Shown: in pieces, positions 1 to 12,249 of the stretch
Layout of the letters: each line of letters opens with the position of its first letter
How positions within the stretch are numbered: position 1 is the first letter of the stretch
Origin: Aphrocallistes beatrix
Taxonomy: Eukaryota > Porifera > Hexactinellida > Sceptrulophora > Aphrocallistidae
Assembly (NCBI GenBank): GCA_963281255.1
Contig: OY725491.1
Coordinates: 2,728,001 to 2,792,000 of the forward strand
Direction of reading: 5' to 3'
Length of the DNA stretch: 64,000 nt
The notes under the pieces: model-generated
What the model saw: only the letters and a program-made list of their open reading frames with translations
Told to the model about the DNA's origin: nothing
The model's database searches: none
Program-made: the position numbers and the translations under genes

Positions 1-229
1 GATTGCGGGATCAGTTTTGATCGAAATTTGATCAGAACTAAAATATATCAAGGGGAACCCCAATAGTCACGTTCAAAGGGCCTAGCTTAAATCGATGTAC
101 AAAAATATAATATAGGAACCACAGCAGGTCGTAGAGCTACATACTATCCTCCTCAAGTGACCATATCAATCCAAATTTCGAATATAAATTTCCTTAGGAG
201 TTGGCGCATGCAAAAGCCTATCTAAATTA

Positions 230-1579
230 CAGGGTGGCTTTTAGGTTCTGTCCCAAGCTTGATTAGGTATAAAATTTCTTATACTCAAACAATCTTAGTT
301 ATTATGGTCTTTAGAGATTGTGATTCAAATATTCTCGATGATTTTAAAAGATTTTTCGAGTCTAATACCTAGAACTGTATTTTGTATGGTGAGTTTGTGG
401 AGAAAATATGTGTCCTGGCCCGCAGCGAAATTCGAGAATCAGGGTCGCTGCTTCTGTAAAAAATGTCTCTATAATCGATGTTCCATGACGATTTAGCACC
501 AGATACCGTAAACTGAAGCGACTTTGGCCCCTTAAGAGGCGACTTTGTCCCACAATAACAATTTTAATATAATATACTCAAACTTATGAATCAAAGTAAT
601 CACATTGATAATATGTTGAATGAAACTCTCAATATATCCAAATGTATTTAAACTGCAATATTTCTAAGCAGGGCTGGGGTTGGTTAACAGATATTCGGGA
701 TCGGTTATTTTGGTTTCCTCCAGGGCGGTTAACTGATGTCAAAGTTATTTAGTATAAATATGGATTTGTCGACTAATATTCAACCTGATATTGAAAAATT
801 TACAATTTTCAGTGGTCTCGAAATATACTATTTGGTTAGCAAAATAGAAATAATATTGTAATATCAAAAATTTAGAAGTAATTTTCATGAATCTCCATCG
901 AAAAGCAATGAATTAGTCTAAATATTTAGAAAATAAAGCAGATCGTTTAACCGATCCAAGATTTTCTTAACCGTTAACCGGTCAACCGAATCCAACCTTG
1001 TTCTAAGTTTGAGTATATTTTATTAAAATTGCTATTGTGGGACAAAGTCACCTCCTAGGGCCAAAGTCGCCCCAGTTTACGGTACCTTTCATTCACCATG
1101 AAAATATTTCACAAATCCATTGAATTCATTATCAGAAACGAGATAAAGTTATTATTTCACGTGTTCAAATTAGGTATATTTTGCAAAATCACCCAAAATG
1201 GCACTTTTTTTCACATCACCAAAAATCTGATCCAAATGGTTCTCAATATATACTGATCTAAACATCCTATATTTCTACAAATTTAGAGTGTTTGAGGAAA
1301 ATGTGAGAGCTAATTTTTCCTATAATTCGAAGACTCTAGAAATATAATTTGAAAAGCTGTGGGCCCTGATTCTCGAATTTCTCTTCGCGCCAGGACACAT
1401 ATTTTCTCCACTAAACTCACCGTACAAAACACAGTTCTAGGTCTTAGACTCGAAAGATCTTTTAAAATCTTTGAGAATATTTGAATTACAATCTCTAAAG
1501 ACCATAATATCAAAGATTGTTCGAGTATAAGAAATTTTATACCTAATCAAGCTTGGGAAAGAACTGAAAAGCCACCCTG
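230..1579. mobile_element. foldback mariner-type MITE (family M), interrupted copy
   Basis: The ends are mirror images: CAGGGTGGCTTTTAGGTTCT at 230 and its complement ending at 1579, each next to TA (228-229, 1580-1581). The inverted arms run several hundred bases and share features such as TGTGTCCTGG and GGGACAAAGTC. A second, uninterrupted copy lies at 48186-48959. There is no coding capacity. Known: TA target sites and CAGGGTG-like ends are typical of the Tc1/mariner superfamily. The copy is split by the hAT-type MITE at 669-1000. Confidence 0.75.
669..1000. mobile_element. hAT-type MITE nested in family M element
   Basis: The 332-bp element has ends CAGGGCTGGGGTTGGTTAAC and (complement) CAAGGTTGGATTCGGTTGAC. 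It is flanked by TTCTAAG on both sides (662-668, 1001-1007), a near 8-bp target duplication as hAT elements make. It is non-coding. A partial copy of the same family lies at 39490-39637. Confidence 0.7.
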
Positions 1580-1589
1580 TATGTCCCCA

Positions 1590-3311
<1,722 letters not shown>

Positions 3312-3320
3312 ATAAATTGA

Positions 3321-3490
3321 ATATCCTTACTATTAAAACTCGATTAATGTTTATTTGTGTACAAGCCCGCTTCGCTTACTTGTGCTGCGCGGCTGGCAGA
3401 CAATTTGTGTCCGCCGGAGGCTCCCTTCTGGAGCCTGGGATCACATTGATTAATTATGAGTGAGATAACATCTCTAAATATATCTGTCCA
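3321..3490. repeat. family A fragments (tip forward, 3' end reverse)
   Basis: The family A tip (TCCTTACTATTAAAACTCG) at 3323-3350 is followed at 3363 by the GC-rich hairpin end of the same family in the opposite orientation. The copy is rearranged and truncated. Confidence 0.8.
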
Positions 3491-4233
3491 TAGCCTACTC
3501 TAATAATTCCTCACAGTAAAATAACCAAGGACGCAGTAATAGCCGAATGGATTAATACACGATTAGCCTAAAGTCGTCAACCATGTAGGATAGGCATTAA
3601 TAATGTATTACCAGCATATATCAACATGGCATCAAATAACATATATCCGTTGTCAAAATTTCGATTCGTCATCATATCATTGCGCAACAGGTCATTTTAA
3701 GCACGATTTTGGCAATTTTCTAAGCTGTTTTAACTCTATTTCTAAATGGTATTAAGGTGTGATTTTTGTGTAGAACCAAGATTAGTACGAGTTGATTCGA
3801 AAAATTTAGAATTTTTCAATGGAATGTTGTTACATTCCTGCGTTGCCATGGTAAAGCATTTTGATCAGTTTGAGCCATATCCTGCAAACTGTAAAAACTA
3901 GGTCTTCAAATTTGATTTTATTTGATAGGCAATTGGCTACTTCCTATTAGGTAATAATACAATTTAAACTTCTAAATTCACAGACTATAGAGTTATGAGA
4001 CAATTTAGTGTTTTAGCCACATTCTTAAAATCAACCCATAACTCGAAACTCGTTGAATTTAGAAGTTCAAGTTGTATTATCACCTAATAGGAAGTAGGCC
4101 ATTGCCTATCAAACACGATCAAATTTGAAGATCTAGCTACTACAGTTTGCACGAAATGGCCCAAACTGACCAAAATGCTTTACCATAGCAACGCAGGAAT
4201 GTAACAACATTCCATCGAAAAATTCAAAATTTT
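3490..4233. repeat. palindromic repeat (family P) with 200-bp inverted arms
   Basis: The arms 3800-3998 and 4030-4232 are inverted copies of each other (shared landmarks GGAATGTTGTTACATTCC, TTCCTATTAGGTAATAATAC). They are separated by about 30 bp. The leading part 3490-3700 (GTATTACCAGCATATA, ATTGCGCAACAGGT) recurs at 24600-24830 and 27165-27395. No coding sequence. Confidence 0.75.
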
Positions 4234-4235
4234 TG

Positions 4236-4783
4236 TCCTTACTATTAAAACTCGATTAATGTTTGTATATATATATATATATATATATATGTTACGAATT
4301 GATTGAAGAAACTGCCATGCACAGATAGCTGATTTGGGCATGTGAGATTCTTTTGGCTATGGCTGCAGTAAGTTCTGAGCTCTGAGCAAAATGTCGACTC
4401 ATCATGGAATTATGACGTCATTGTCACATTTTTAAAAGTTAATCAACACAGTTATTCGGGCATAACTCAGCCATTATAAGAGATAGAAGGCTGAAATTTT
4501 AAGTGAATCTGTATACTAACACGCCTCACATATGACGCAACTATCATCAAAAAATGATGACTCATCAATTTGTTATGACGTCATCATTACTCATAAAAAT
4601 TTTAATAATTGACAAATTTGGTGATTTTTCGAGTGATATCGATTTTAAAACTAAGATGTACATATTTAGAGACGATATCTCCCTTATAATTAACCAATGT
4701 CACCTCCAGGCGACCGAAGGGAGCCTCCGGCGTACACAAAGTGTCCGCCGGCCGCGCAGCGCAAGCAAGCGAAGCGCGCTTGT
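4236..4783 (+). mobile_element. family A repeat, full-length copy
   Basis: This is a complete 548-bp copy. It has the tip TCCTTACTATTAAAACTCG, a (TA)n microsatellite, the body starting ACGAATTGATTGAAGAAACT, two TGACGTCA palindromes and one TGACTCA, then a GC-rich end with three palindromic blocks finishing GCGAAGCGCGCTTGT. There are no terminal inverted repeats and no coding capacity. The layout (short tip, microsatellite, body, 3' hairpins, TC start) resembles non-autonomous Helitron/helentron-derived elements; that assignment is inference. Confidence 0.8.
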
Positions 4784-4787
4784 AATC

Positions 4788-5287
4788 TATTAAAATTTCT
4801 GGCTTCTATCTCCTATAATGGCTGAGTTATGCTCGAATAACTGTATTGCTTAACTTTAAAAAATGTGACATTGACAGCATAATTCCATTATGAGTCGACA
4901 TTTTCGTCTGAGCTCAGAACTTATTGGAGCCATAGGCAACAAACTCACCCATGCAAAAAATCAGCTTTCTGTGCCTGGCAGTTTCTTCAATCAATTCGTT
5001 ACATAGTATATATATATATATACTTATACGTATATATATCTTAATATACCTCACCTATTATGCAACTATCATCAAAAAATTACTCATCACCTGTTATGAC
5101 TTCATCATTACGAATCAAAATTTAAAAAATGATAAATTTAGTAATTTTTCTTGTGACATCGAGTTGACAGTAGGACATACGTATTTGGAGATGTTTTCTC
5201 CCTTATAATTAATTAATGTAACCCCAGGCGCCCAAAGGGCGGCTCTGGGGGACACAGTGTGTCCGCAAGCAAGCGAAGCGCGCTTGT
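4788..5287. mobile_element. family A inverted dimer
   Basis: The 5' half of family A reads on the minus strand from 5010 back to 4788. After a (TA)n tract the 3' half reads forward from 5040 to 5287, ending GCGCGCTTGT. It is a head-to-head rearranged copy directly abutting the previous one. Confidence 0.75.
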
Positions 5288-5673
5288 ATGCTATATAAAA
5301 AGTTATTTATAAGCTGGTTGGTTACTACCTCTACGATAGACTAATGTTGCAGAAATCTCGCAATTAGTAAGCCAATTCATGGTGGAACTAGAATTCGTTA
5401 TGGTTGTTAGATGCAGATTCATTGAACAGTTTATATAATTTTGCCGTATCTAGCATTGGAAATATGTCCATTTTGTAAAGATATCGCCCCATCTCGTCTC
5501 TTAAGGTAAGGTGTCTACTGAGAGTTGTGTAGTAGGAAGGAGTTCATTGGAGTATTTACCATTCAAAATGATGGATATGGTGTCATGTTGTTTAAATCGA
5601 TGTAGACTCTGAGGTTGGCGTTTTTTTCTGGGGGTGGATCCCATCTGACCATAGAATATCGCGTTATTATTAT
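5288..5673. other. unassigned 390 bp between family A copies
   Basis: The minus strand can be read as NLRVYIDLNNMTPYPSF, which faintly recalls a reverse transcriptase, but there is not enough to name it. Otherwise nothing is recognised. Confidence 0.3.
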
Positions 5674-6165
5674 TAGCGCGCATCGCTTGTTTGCGCAGTG
5701 CGGCTGGCGGACACTTTTTGTCCGCCAGAGGCGCCCTTTGGGCACCTGGAATAACATTGATTAATTATGAGGGAAATAACATCTCTAAATACGTCTTTCC
5801 TACTGCTATAATCGATATCGCACGAAAAATTACCAAATGTGTCAATTTCATAATTTTGATAAGTAATGGTGACGTCATTACAAAGTGATATCATTTTTTG
5901 TTGATAGTTGCATCATATGTGAGGTATGTGACTATACAGATTTTATTAAAATTTCAGCCTTTTATCTACTATAATGGCAGAGTTATGCCGAATAACTGTA
6001 TTGCTTAATCTTTGAAATGTGACAATGACGTCATAATTCCATGATGAGTCGACATTTTCGTCTGAGCTCAGAACTTACTGGAGCCATAGCCAAAAGACCC
6101 CCACATGCCAAAAATCACCATTCTGTGCCTGGCGGTTTCTTCAATCAATTCGTTACAGATATATA
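5674..6165 (-). mobile_element. family A repeat, reverse copy
   Basis: It begins with the GC-rich hairpin end (GCGCGCATCGC at 5678) and ends with the complement of the body start (CAATCAATTCGTTACAG). Two TGACGTCA sites lie inside. The tip beyond the (TA)n is missing and a Tc1-type MITE follows. Confidence 0.85.
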
Positions 6166-6177
6166 TATTTATACATA

Positions 6178-6662
6178 CACTACCCGGACAACAGTATTTG
6201 CACACTTCATGTTCATTATCTTACGTGCATTTACTACTAAAATGGGTCTATTCATGAAGATTAAAACTCCGAAACGGTAATTGAACAACTAATCGGGTTT
6301 TAAATTTGAAATCTTGGCATTCGAATTAGTTACTGTAGGATATTTCTAATCACTTACTAATTCCCACAATTATTTCAAATTATCAATAACTGCCACCTTG
6401 TGCTACATATGTCCCTTTTTATCACTATACATGATGGTGGTGTACTACCCCTTGTGCTACAGGTTGATAATTTTACTCATTGGTTTGAGCAATTTGCTAG
6501 AAATCTTCAACTAATACTAATTCGAATGTGAAGATTTCGAATCTTAAATCAGAGTCTTAATAGCTCTTAGAGTTTGAATACTTTTCCCTTCATGAAAAGA
6601 TCAATTTAGTACTATTTGTATGAGGAAGAATATTGTGTACAAATACTTTTGTCCGGTTACTG
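6178..6662. mobile_element. Tc1-type MITE (family T), intact 485 bp
   Basis: The ends are CACTACCCGGACAACAGTAT and the complement of CAGTAACCGGACAAAAGTAT, next to TA on both sides (6176-6177, 6663-6664). The interior is non-coding. An inverted relative, split by a family A copy, lies at 7181-8298. Confidence 0.8.
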
Positions 6663-6671
6663 TATATATAT

Positions 6672-7175
6672 ATATATTCAAGCGCGCTTCGCTTGCTTGT
6701 GCTCGCGGCTCGCGGACACTTTGTGTCCGCCGGATGCTCCCTTCGGTCGCCTGTGGTCACCATTGATTAATTATAAGGGATATAACATCTAAATACGTTT
6801 GTCCTACTACTATAATCGATAAAGCACAAAAATCATCGAATTTGTCAATTTTTAAATTTTGATGAGTAATGATGACGTCATAACAAAGTGATGGGTCATT
6901 ATTTTTTGATGATAGTCGCATCAGATGTGAGGTACATTAATATACACATTCTACTTTCTATATATATATGACAGATATCCCTTAAAATGGCTGTGTTATG
7001 GTCGAAAAACTGAAATTTCTAGCTCTGAAAAAGGTGACAATGACGTCATAATTCCATGATGAGTCGATATTTTAGTCTGAACTCAGAATTTCCTGGACCC
7101 ATAACCAAAAGACTCCCACATGCCAAAAATCAGCTCTCTAGACCTGGCAGTTTCTTCAATTAATTCGTTACAGAT
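6672..7175 (-). mobile_element. family A repeat, reverse copy
   Basis: It starts CAAGCGCGCTTCGCTTGC and ends with the complement of the body start (AATTAATTCGTTACAG). Both TGACGTCA sites are present (6872, 7040). A short (TA)n tract interrupts the body near 6960. Confidence 0.85.
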
Positions 7176-7538
7176 ACATACACTAACCGGACAAAAGTAT
7201 TCAAACTCAAAATAGAGCTATTAAGAGTCTGATCTAAGATTCGAAATCTTCACATTCGAATTAGTAATAGTTGAAGATTTCTAACAAATGGCTCAATCCA
7301 ATGAGTAAAATTATCAACCTGTGGCACAAGGAGTGGTACATCACTATCATGTATAGTGATAAAAAGGACATATGTAGCCCAAGGTGGCAGTGATTGATAA
7401 TTTAAAATAATTGGGAATTAGTAATTGATTAGAAATATCCTATAATAACTAATTGATTTCGAATTCGAAACCTGATTAGTTGTATCACTTACCGTTTCGG
7501 GGTTTTAATCTTCATGAACAGACCCATTTTAATATTAG

Positions 7539-8046
7539 ACAAGCGCGCTTCGCTTGCTTGCGCTGCGCGGCTGGCGAACACTTCGTGTCCGCCGGAGGCT
7601 CCCTTCGGTCGCCTAGGGGTGAAATTGGTTAATTATAAGGGAGATATCATCTCTAAATATGTCCATCTTAGTTTTAAAATCGATATCACTCGAAAAATCA
7701 CCAAATTTGTCAATTTTTAAAATTTTGATGAGTAATGATGACGTCATAACAAAGTGATGAGTCATCTTTTTTTGATGATAGTTGCATCATATGTGAGACG
7801 TGTTAGTATACAGATTCTATCAAAATTTCAGCTTTCATTCAAAATTTCAGCAGTTATGCCCCAATAACTGTGTTGCTTAACTTTTAAAAATGTGACAATA
7901 ACGTCATAATTCCATGATGAGTCGACATTTTGCTCTGAGCTCAGAAATTACTGGAGCCATAGCCAAAATACTCCCACATGGCAAAAATCAGCTTTCTACG
8001 CCCGGCAGTTTCTTCAATCAATTCGTTACAGATATATATATATATA

Positions 8047-8093
<47 letters not shown>

Positions 8094-8162
8094 GTAAATA
8101 AATAAATAGATAAATAAATAAATAAATAAATAAATGAATAAATAAGTAAATAAATAAATAGA

Positions 8163-8201
<39 letters not shown>

Positions 8202-8253
8202 ATAGATAAATAAATAAATAAATATACATTAATCGAGTTTTAATAGTAAGGAT
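7539..8253 (-). mobile_element. family A repeat nested in family T MITE
   Basis: This is the most complete reverse copy: the GC-rich end at 7539, the body, an expanded (TTTA)n array at 8046-8222, and the tip ending GTTTTAATAGTAAGGA at 8252. Because the interrupted MITE has an intact relative, this copy defines both family A boundaries. Confidence 0.85.
8046..8222. repeat. (AAAT)n microsatellite inside family A
   Basis: About 44 AAAT units with a few G substitutions sit where other copies carry (TA)n. The long Phe-Ile-Tyr-Leu reading frame across it is an artefact of the repeat. Confidence 0.97.
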
Positions 8254-8319
8254 GCACGTAAGATAATGAAGTGTGCAAATACTTTTGTCTGGGTAGTGTA
8301 TATATATATATATATACTA

Positions 8320-8420
8320 TATATAATGAAATTCGAATTTATCCCGAGGGAATTTGAAATTCCTCAAAATAAGTGAGCACATTGGAGTTTCCACTGGAGG
8401 AATAACATGGCATGAACTTT
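8320..8420. repeat. fragment of foldback repeat E
   Basis: The segment with TTGGAGTTTCCACTGGAGGA and GAATTTGAAATTCC matches the arms of the inverted repeat at 60765-61120. Confidence 0.6.
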
Positions 8421-9249
8421 GGTATGAACTTGACTTGATCGGCAACGTCAAACAAGTGATACATTGTTTGGGCTCGAATGCTACCTAGAAAAGGGTTCCT
8501 GGCCGTCGTTGTTGCAAAAGATTACTTTGTACTGCAATAATCTGGACGACGACTCTATATAATATCTCCACACATGTTGGCGTTTGGCTGTCATCCGAGA
8601 TCACCAATTGATATGCTCATTAGCACTTGTAATACTCCAACAAAAGTTACAGGGTCAGCCAGTCAGTGCTCTTTTTTCTTCGAAATACGTATATGTTTTA
8701 AACTTGATTACTGCGCTGTTACCCATTATCCATGTTTATGGTATTTATTTCAATCCTGTTAATGGAATGTATTAAGAGCATTTGCTCATTTCTCAATACA
8801 ACCTTTGTGAAGATAATACAACATCTGCGTATATTCTCTTCTTTTCAAACAAAATTGTTTAAGAATTATTTATGGAACTTGAATTGTATATTAAACTGAT
8901 TTAAAATTTGAAAAAGTGTTATGACCGACATCTTAATATAATATTAGCTCCCTTATAAACTTTGATTGTACCGTTAAATTTAAACACATGCTAAACAAAC
9001 TAGCAACATATAGTCAATATATACTAATAGAAATTACGTCACTTTCATTATCAAAGAATGGCGGATTATTGCCATACTGGTTTTTAGATAACTGCACGAG
9101 ATACTTGAATCCTTAATGATCTGAATATATTTTCCTCGCCGTCAATTCCTTCTAAATCTTCTTCTCTGTCAATACCTAGGCATTTCTATGTTTGCCCCTG
9201 TTATCCATGAGATTTTCGATGTCTTTGGCACAAAATGTTAGATTTGTCA
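8421..9249. other. no recognisable feature
   Basis: About 830 bp of AT-rich sequence with only short open frames. Nothing was recognised. Confidence 0.5.
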
Positions 9250-9429
9250 TGAGTTAGATATTATTACTCCATAGGCCTAAATATCATTTAGTACTTATTA
9301 GCCTAGTTATCCCTTACTGTTTAGTAGTTCATTACTTGTGTTGTATTCTCTTGCAGATAGTTATCAAATATCTTTCTCATATAACTTTCTACTTTGACGA
9401 ATCTTTTTCGCGGGTTGTCAATCTCAACA
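9250..9429 (+). repeat. gypsy 5' LTR
   Basis: It starts TGAGTTAGATATTA and ends GTTGTCAATCTCAACA. It shares long blocks with 17547-17732 (TTAGCCTAGTTATCCCTTAC, TTTCGCGGGTTGTCAATCTC). Several substitutions and small indels separate the two LTRs, so the insertion is not recent. Confidence 0.8.
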
Positions 9430-9449
9430 TAATACTGCACTAGCACTGA

Positions 9450-9800
9450 ATGGCGACACCACTCACGGTCGGAGTTCCGATACTCGCAGGAAGCCAAAGG
9501 ATAGGAGAGTGGCAACCTCTTTTCAGAGCCGCCGTCAGCTCACTGATTGTTACATCCGGTGAAAAGGCAGTCCAACTCTTGCCGGCATATGTATCGCGTT
9601 GCGAAGTGGAAAGGGAGCTAGTTTGGTAGCGATTAAAAAGGGTGCGATAGAGGGGCCTTCAGGTTACTAAATGACAATCTGGATCCCCCTGATGACATGT
9701 ACGAATTCATCCGAAAGTACTACGCGATGGAGTGGAGTAGCGGCGAGTTCGTGGACGATTTGGAGAAATAAAAATCGGACTCAGAGTGGAAAGGAAACCT
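9450..9800 (+). pseudogene. gypsy gag remnant
   Basis: An ATG at 9450, just after the LTR, opens MATPLTVGVPILAGSQRIGE and stays open for about 59 codons (WQPLFRAAVSSLIVTSGEKA) before a TAG. In a shifted frame LDPPDDMYEFIRKYYAMEW follows near 9680-9740. Position after the LTR and composition suggest Gag; the zinc knuckle was not seen. Confidence 0.55.
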
Positions 9801-9979
9801 CCGATATACACTGAGTTCCTGATACTTGACTCCTAGGGGTCTATACTGCTACTTGGGAGACATTTCATGGGCCAGTTCGACAAATTACATTTGATTTGAA
9901 GAGGGAACGGATCCGTTTGGGAGATTCCTGAGTACCCATGCCACGATAACAGGAGTAACACCCCTATTCCCCGCACAAA

Positions 9980-10648
9980 CTGGTGTCAAGGACGGTCGAA
10001 TTGCAAAACTGGAAGCATCATCCGCTAGATTCGATATCAATCCCAGACTCACTCCTGAACAGTACGAGCAGCTAAGACAGTTAGTGCAGACAATGAGAAT
10101 CTCTTTGCTAGCGACCAGAAATGGTCATCAGGGGCTGCAATGTGTGAGCACGCTAGTGATCCTGGGAGTGCTTCCCCAATCAAGGAAAGACCCAGGAGGG
10201 TCCCGCCGCAATGGAAGACTGAGATAGAGAGACAACTGGATGAAATGTTGAAGAATGGAGTCTGTAGACCTTCTCACTCTTCTTGGGCCTCCAATGTAGT
10301 TTTAGTACGCAAGAGAGACGGAAACTGGAGATTTGTGATCAACGAAAACAGATTCCTATAGTCTTCCCAACATACAAGATACTAGACAGGCTTGGGGGCA
10401 GTCGCTATTTTCCTGTATTGATATTGCTAGTGCCTATTGGTGTGTGCCTGTGAGAAGTGAGGATGTAGAGAAGACTGCATTTCACCTCCAAGGAGCCAAC
10501 ATGAGATAGTGGTGATGCCTTTCGAACTATGTAATTCACAAGCCACATTCCGGAGGCTCATGGAGAATACACTAGAAGGTCTAGAAAGAACCGAGTCGTA
10601 TGTAGACGATTGCTGCGTATTTTCTACGGATTTGGGCAGCATCTAAGC
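9980..10648 (+). pseudogene. gypsy pol: reverse transcriptase, N-terminal part
   Basis: The frame at 10140-10361 reads RPRRVPPQWKTEIERQLDEM, LKNGVCRPSHSSWASNVVLV, RKRDGNWRFVI, the standard start of a gypsy RT. After frame changes, VMPFELCNSQATFRRLMENT and YVDDCCVFS follow near 10510-10620. YVDD is the RT catalytic motif (YxDD). The hAT insertion at 10649 cuts the gene just after it. An upstream stretch (9980-10130, RLTPEQYEQLRQLVQ) is probably the protease-RT linker. Confidence 0.8.
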
Positions 10649-11080
10649 CAGTGCTTCTCAACCTTTTCAGTTGCACGGAACCTTTTCGAAATTGGAAACG
10701 TTTCTCGGAACCCTCCTTCCTTATTGAATATCTAATAGCACAAATTACACAACACAAAACTAAAGAATACAAAAGCTAATTAGTTGGTGAGTTGTTTGTT
10801 GTTGTTTCTTCTTAATTATGAAATCAAAGCGCGGATTATGATTGGCGAGAGCACATCGCATTGTAATGTCTAAGTTTTTTTAATCCTTGTTTTCGTCTTT
10901 ATGTGTGTGAGGCAAGAAAATGAGTTGTAAGTTTTGATTGCCTCTTCGAAAAGTATTTTCATTTCGCCTTTTTGCAAAACTTAAACCCAAAACCTTGCTC
11001 TGTTGTCATCGAATGTCTAGAATATGTTCTTCATGGGTATATCTGTGTGAATTTATGTGAGAGTTTCCATCAGATCTACA

Positions 11081-12242
11081 TTAGCAAGTGTAAGGCTCTT
11101 TGTGGATAAAGGATCTAGAATTCAATGCATTTTTCCAGCTATTTGACTTCTTCATTCGGAAAGAATTCAAATGAATAGATATTAGCATTTTTAGCTCTTT
11201 AAAATCGTCAACATCCGCTTCTGGTAGAACCTGCTTTACTTGAGGAAAGCTGAATAAGTCTCCAATCTCAACTTTGTCTTTCCTTAACTTCAGTTTCGTT
11301 TTGAATGCTTCTACTTTGCTGTGTTGAGTTAATATGTCAGCATCAAGTCCTTGTAGGCTCGGGTTTAAAGAGTTCACTAGATCGAAAATAGATGCAATCA
11401 ATGTAAGATAATTTACTATCCAAGCAGGATCTGAAAAAGAGAGGCCTTCTCATTGTCAAAAAGGCACGAAATTCCTCTCTCAATTGGAATACTCTAGTGA
11501 GCACTTTTCCTCTTGAGAGCCATCGTACCTCAAAATGAAGTAAGTGTGATTCCCACTCATTTCTTCGCACAATTTCTGGAACATCCGGATTTTTTTCCCT
11601 TTTCCACCAGCTCTGATACAATTGGCCGTATGCATCACGTCTTCCAGTACAATCTCAAGTTCTCCTTTTGTATCAGATCCGGTTTTAAACCGCTTCACTT
11701 CAAGTGGCTCAGGATTGATTATACAGTGCTTAGTAGATACAAGGTGAGGAGCAATCGCTCGTATTCTTGTAATTACACCAGATATTTTTTCCCGTCATCG
11801 CTGCCGCACCATCTGTAGTAATCCCTGAACATTTTTCCCATGGAATTTGGTTTTCTTTAATAAATTCATCTAACAAGAAGATTGCTTCGCCTGTAGTGCA
11901 CATTCCAACATCCAAACAGCAAATATTTTACTCCCTAATAGTTTCTGCCTCCAGATCAGCGTAACGGATGTAAGCTAAAAGCTTTGCCCGACTACTGACG
12001 TCAGTTGATTCATCAAGCTGTAACCCAAACCAGCAAGTATCTCGCAGTTTTTGGAAAAGTTGGTCTTGTAGGTCGAGATTTATATCTATAGTTTGCCGTA
12101 ACATCGTGTCATTGGATAAAGGGAGTTCCTTCATTCTTTTAACAGCTCTCTCATTATGGAGTTCTTCAGCAGCAATAATAAGACTTGGTTTAAGGCCATC
12201 CTGGGCTAAGATTCGAAAAAAATCAAAAATTTCAAAATTCAT
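11081..12242 (-). pseudogene. hAT transposase, main domain (ZBED5/SCAND3-like)
   Basis: Minus-strand pieces in order from 12242 downwards are ELPLSNDTMLRQTIDINLDL, CWFGLQLDESTDVSSRAKLL (first catalytic Asp region), AYIRYADLEAETIRE, VGMCTTGEAIFLLDEF, CSGITTDGAAAMTGK (second Asp region), ELEIVLEDVMHTANCIRA, VRWLSRGKVLTRVFQLREE and TKLKLRKDKVEIGDLFSFPQ. The order and wording match domesticated and mobile hAT proteins of the ZBED5/SCAND3 group. At least four frame changes or stops break it, and the C-terminal dimerisation region ends at about 11081. Confidence 0.85.
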
Positions 12243-12249
12243 TCTGATG

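Larger units (their letters stand above)
7181..8298. mobile_element. family T MITE split by a family A insertion
   Basis: The left part 7181-7538 and right part 8254-8298 together align, inverted, with the intact MITE at 6178-6662. TA flanks both ends (7179-7180, 8299-8300). The 714 bp between them are a family A copy. Confidence 0.85.

Noticed and set aside
5563..5894. Minus-strand frames in family A copies with GGQKVSASRAAQAS-like text, repeated across the window
   Set aside because: The same peptide recurs in many copies only because the GC-rich end is conserved as DNA. It is cut at different places and has no start context or domain.
8026..8229. Open frame of repeated Leu-Phe-Ile-Tyr
   Set aside because: It is a translation of the (AAAT)n array inside family A.
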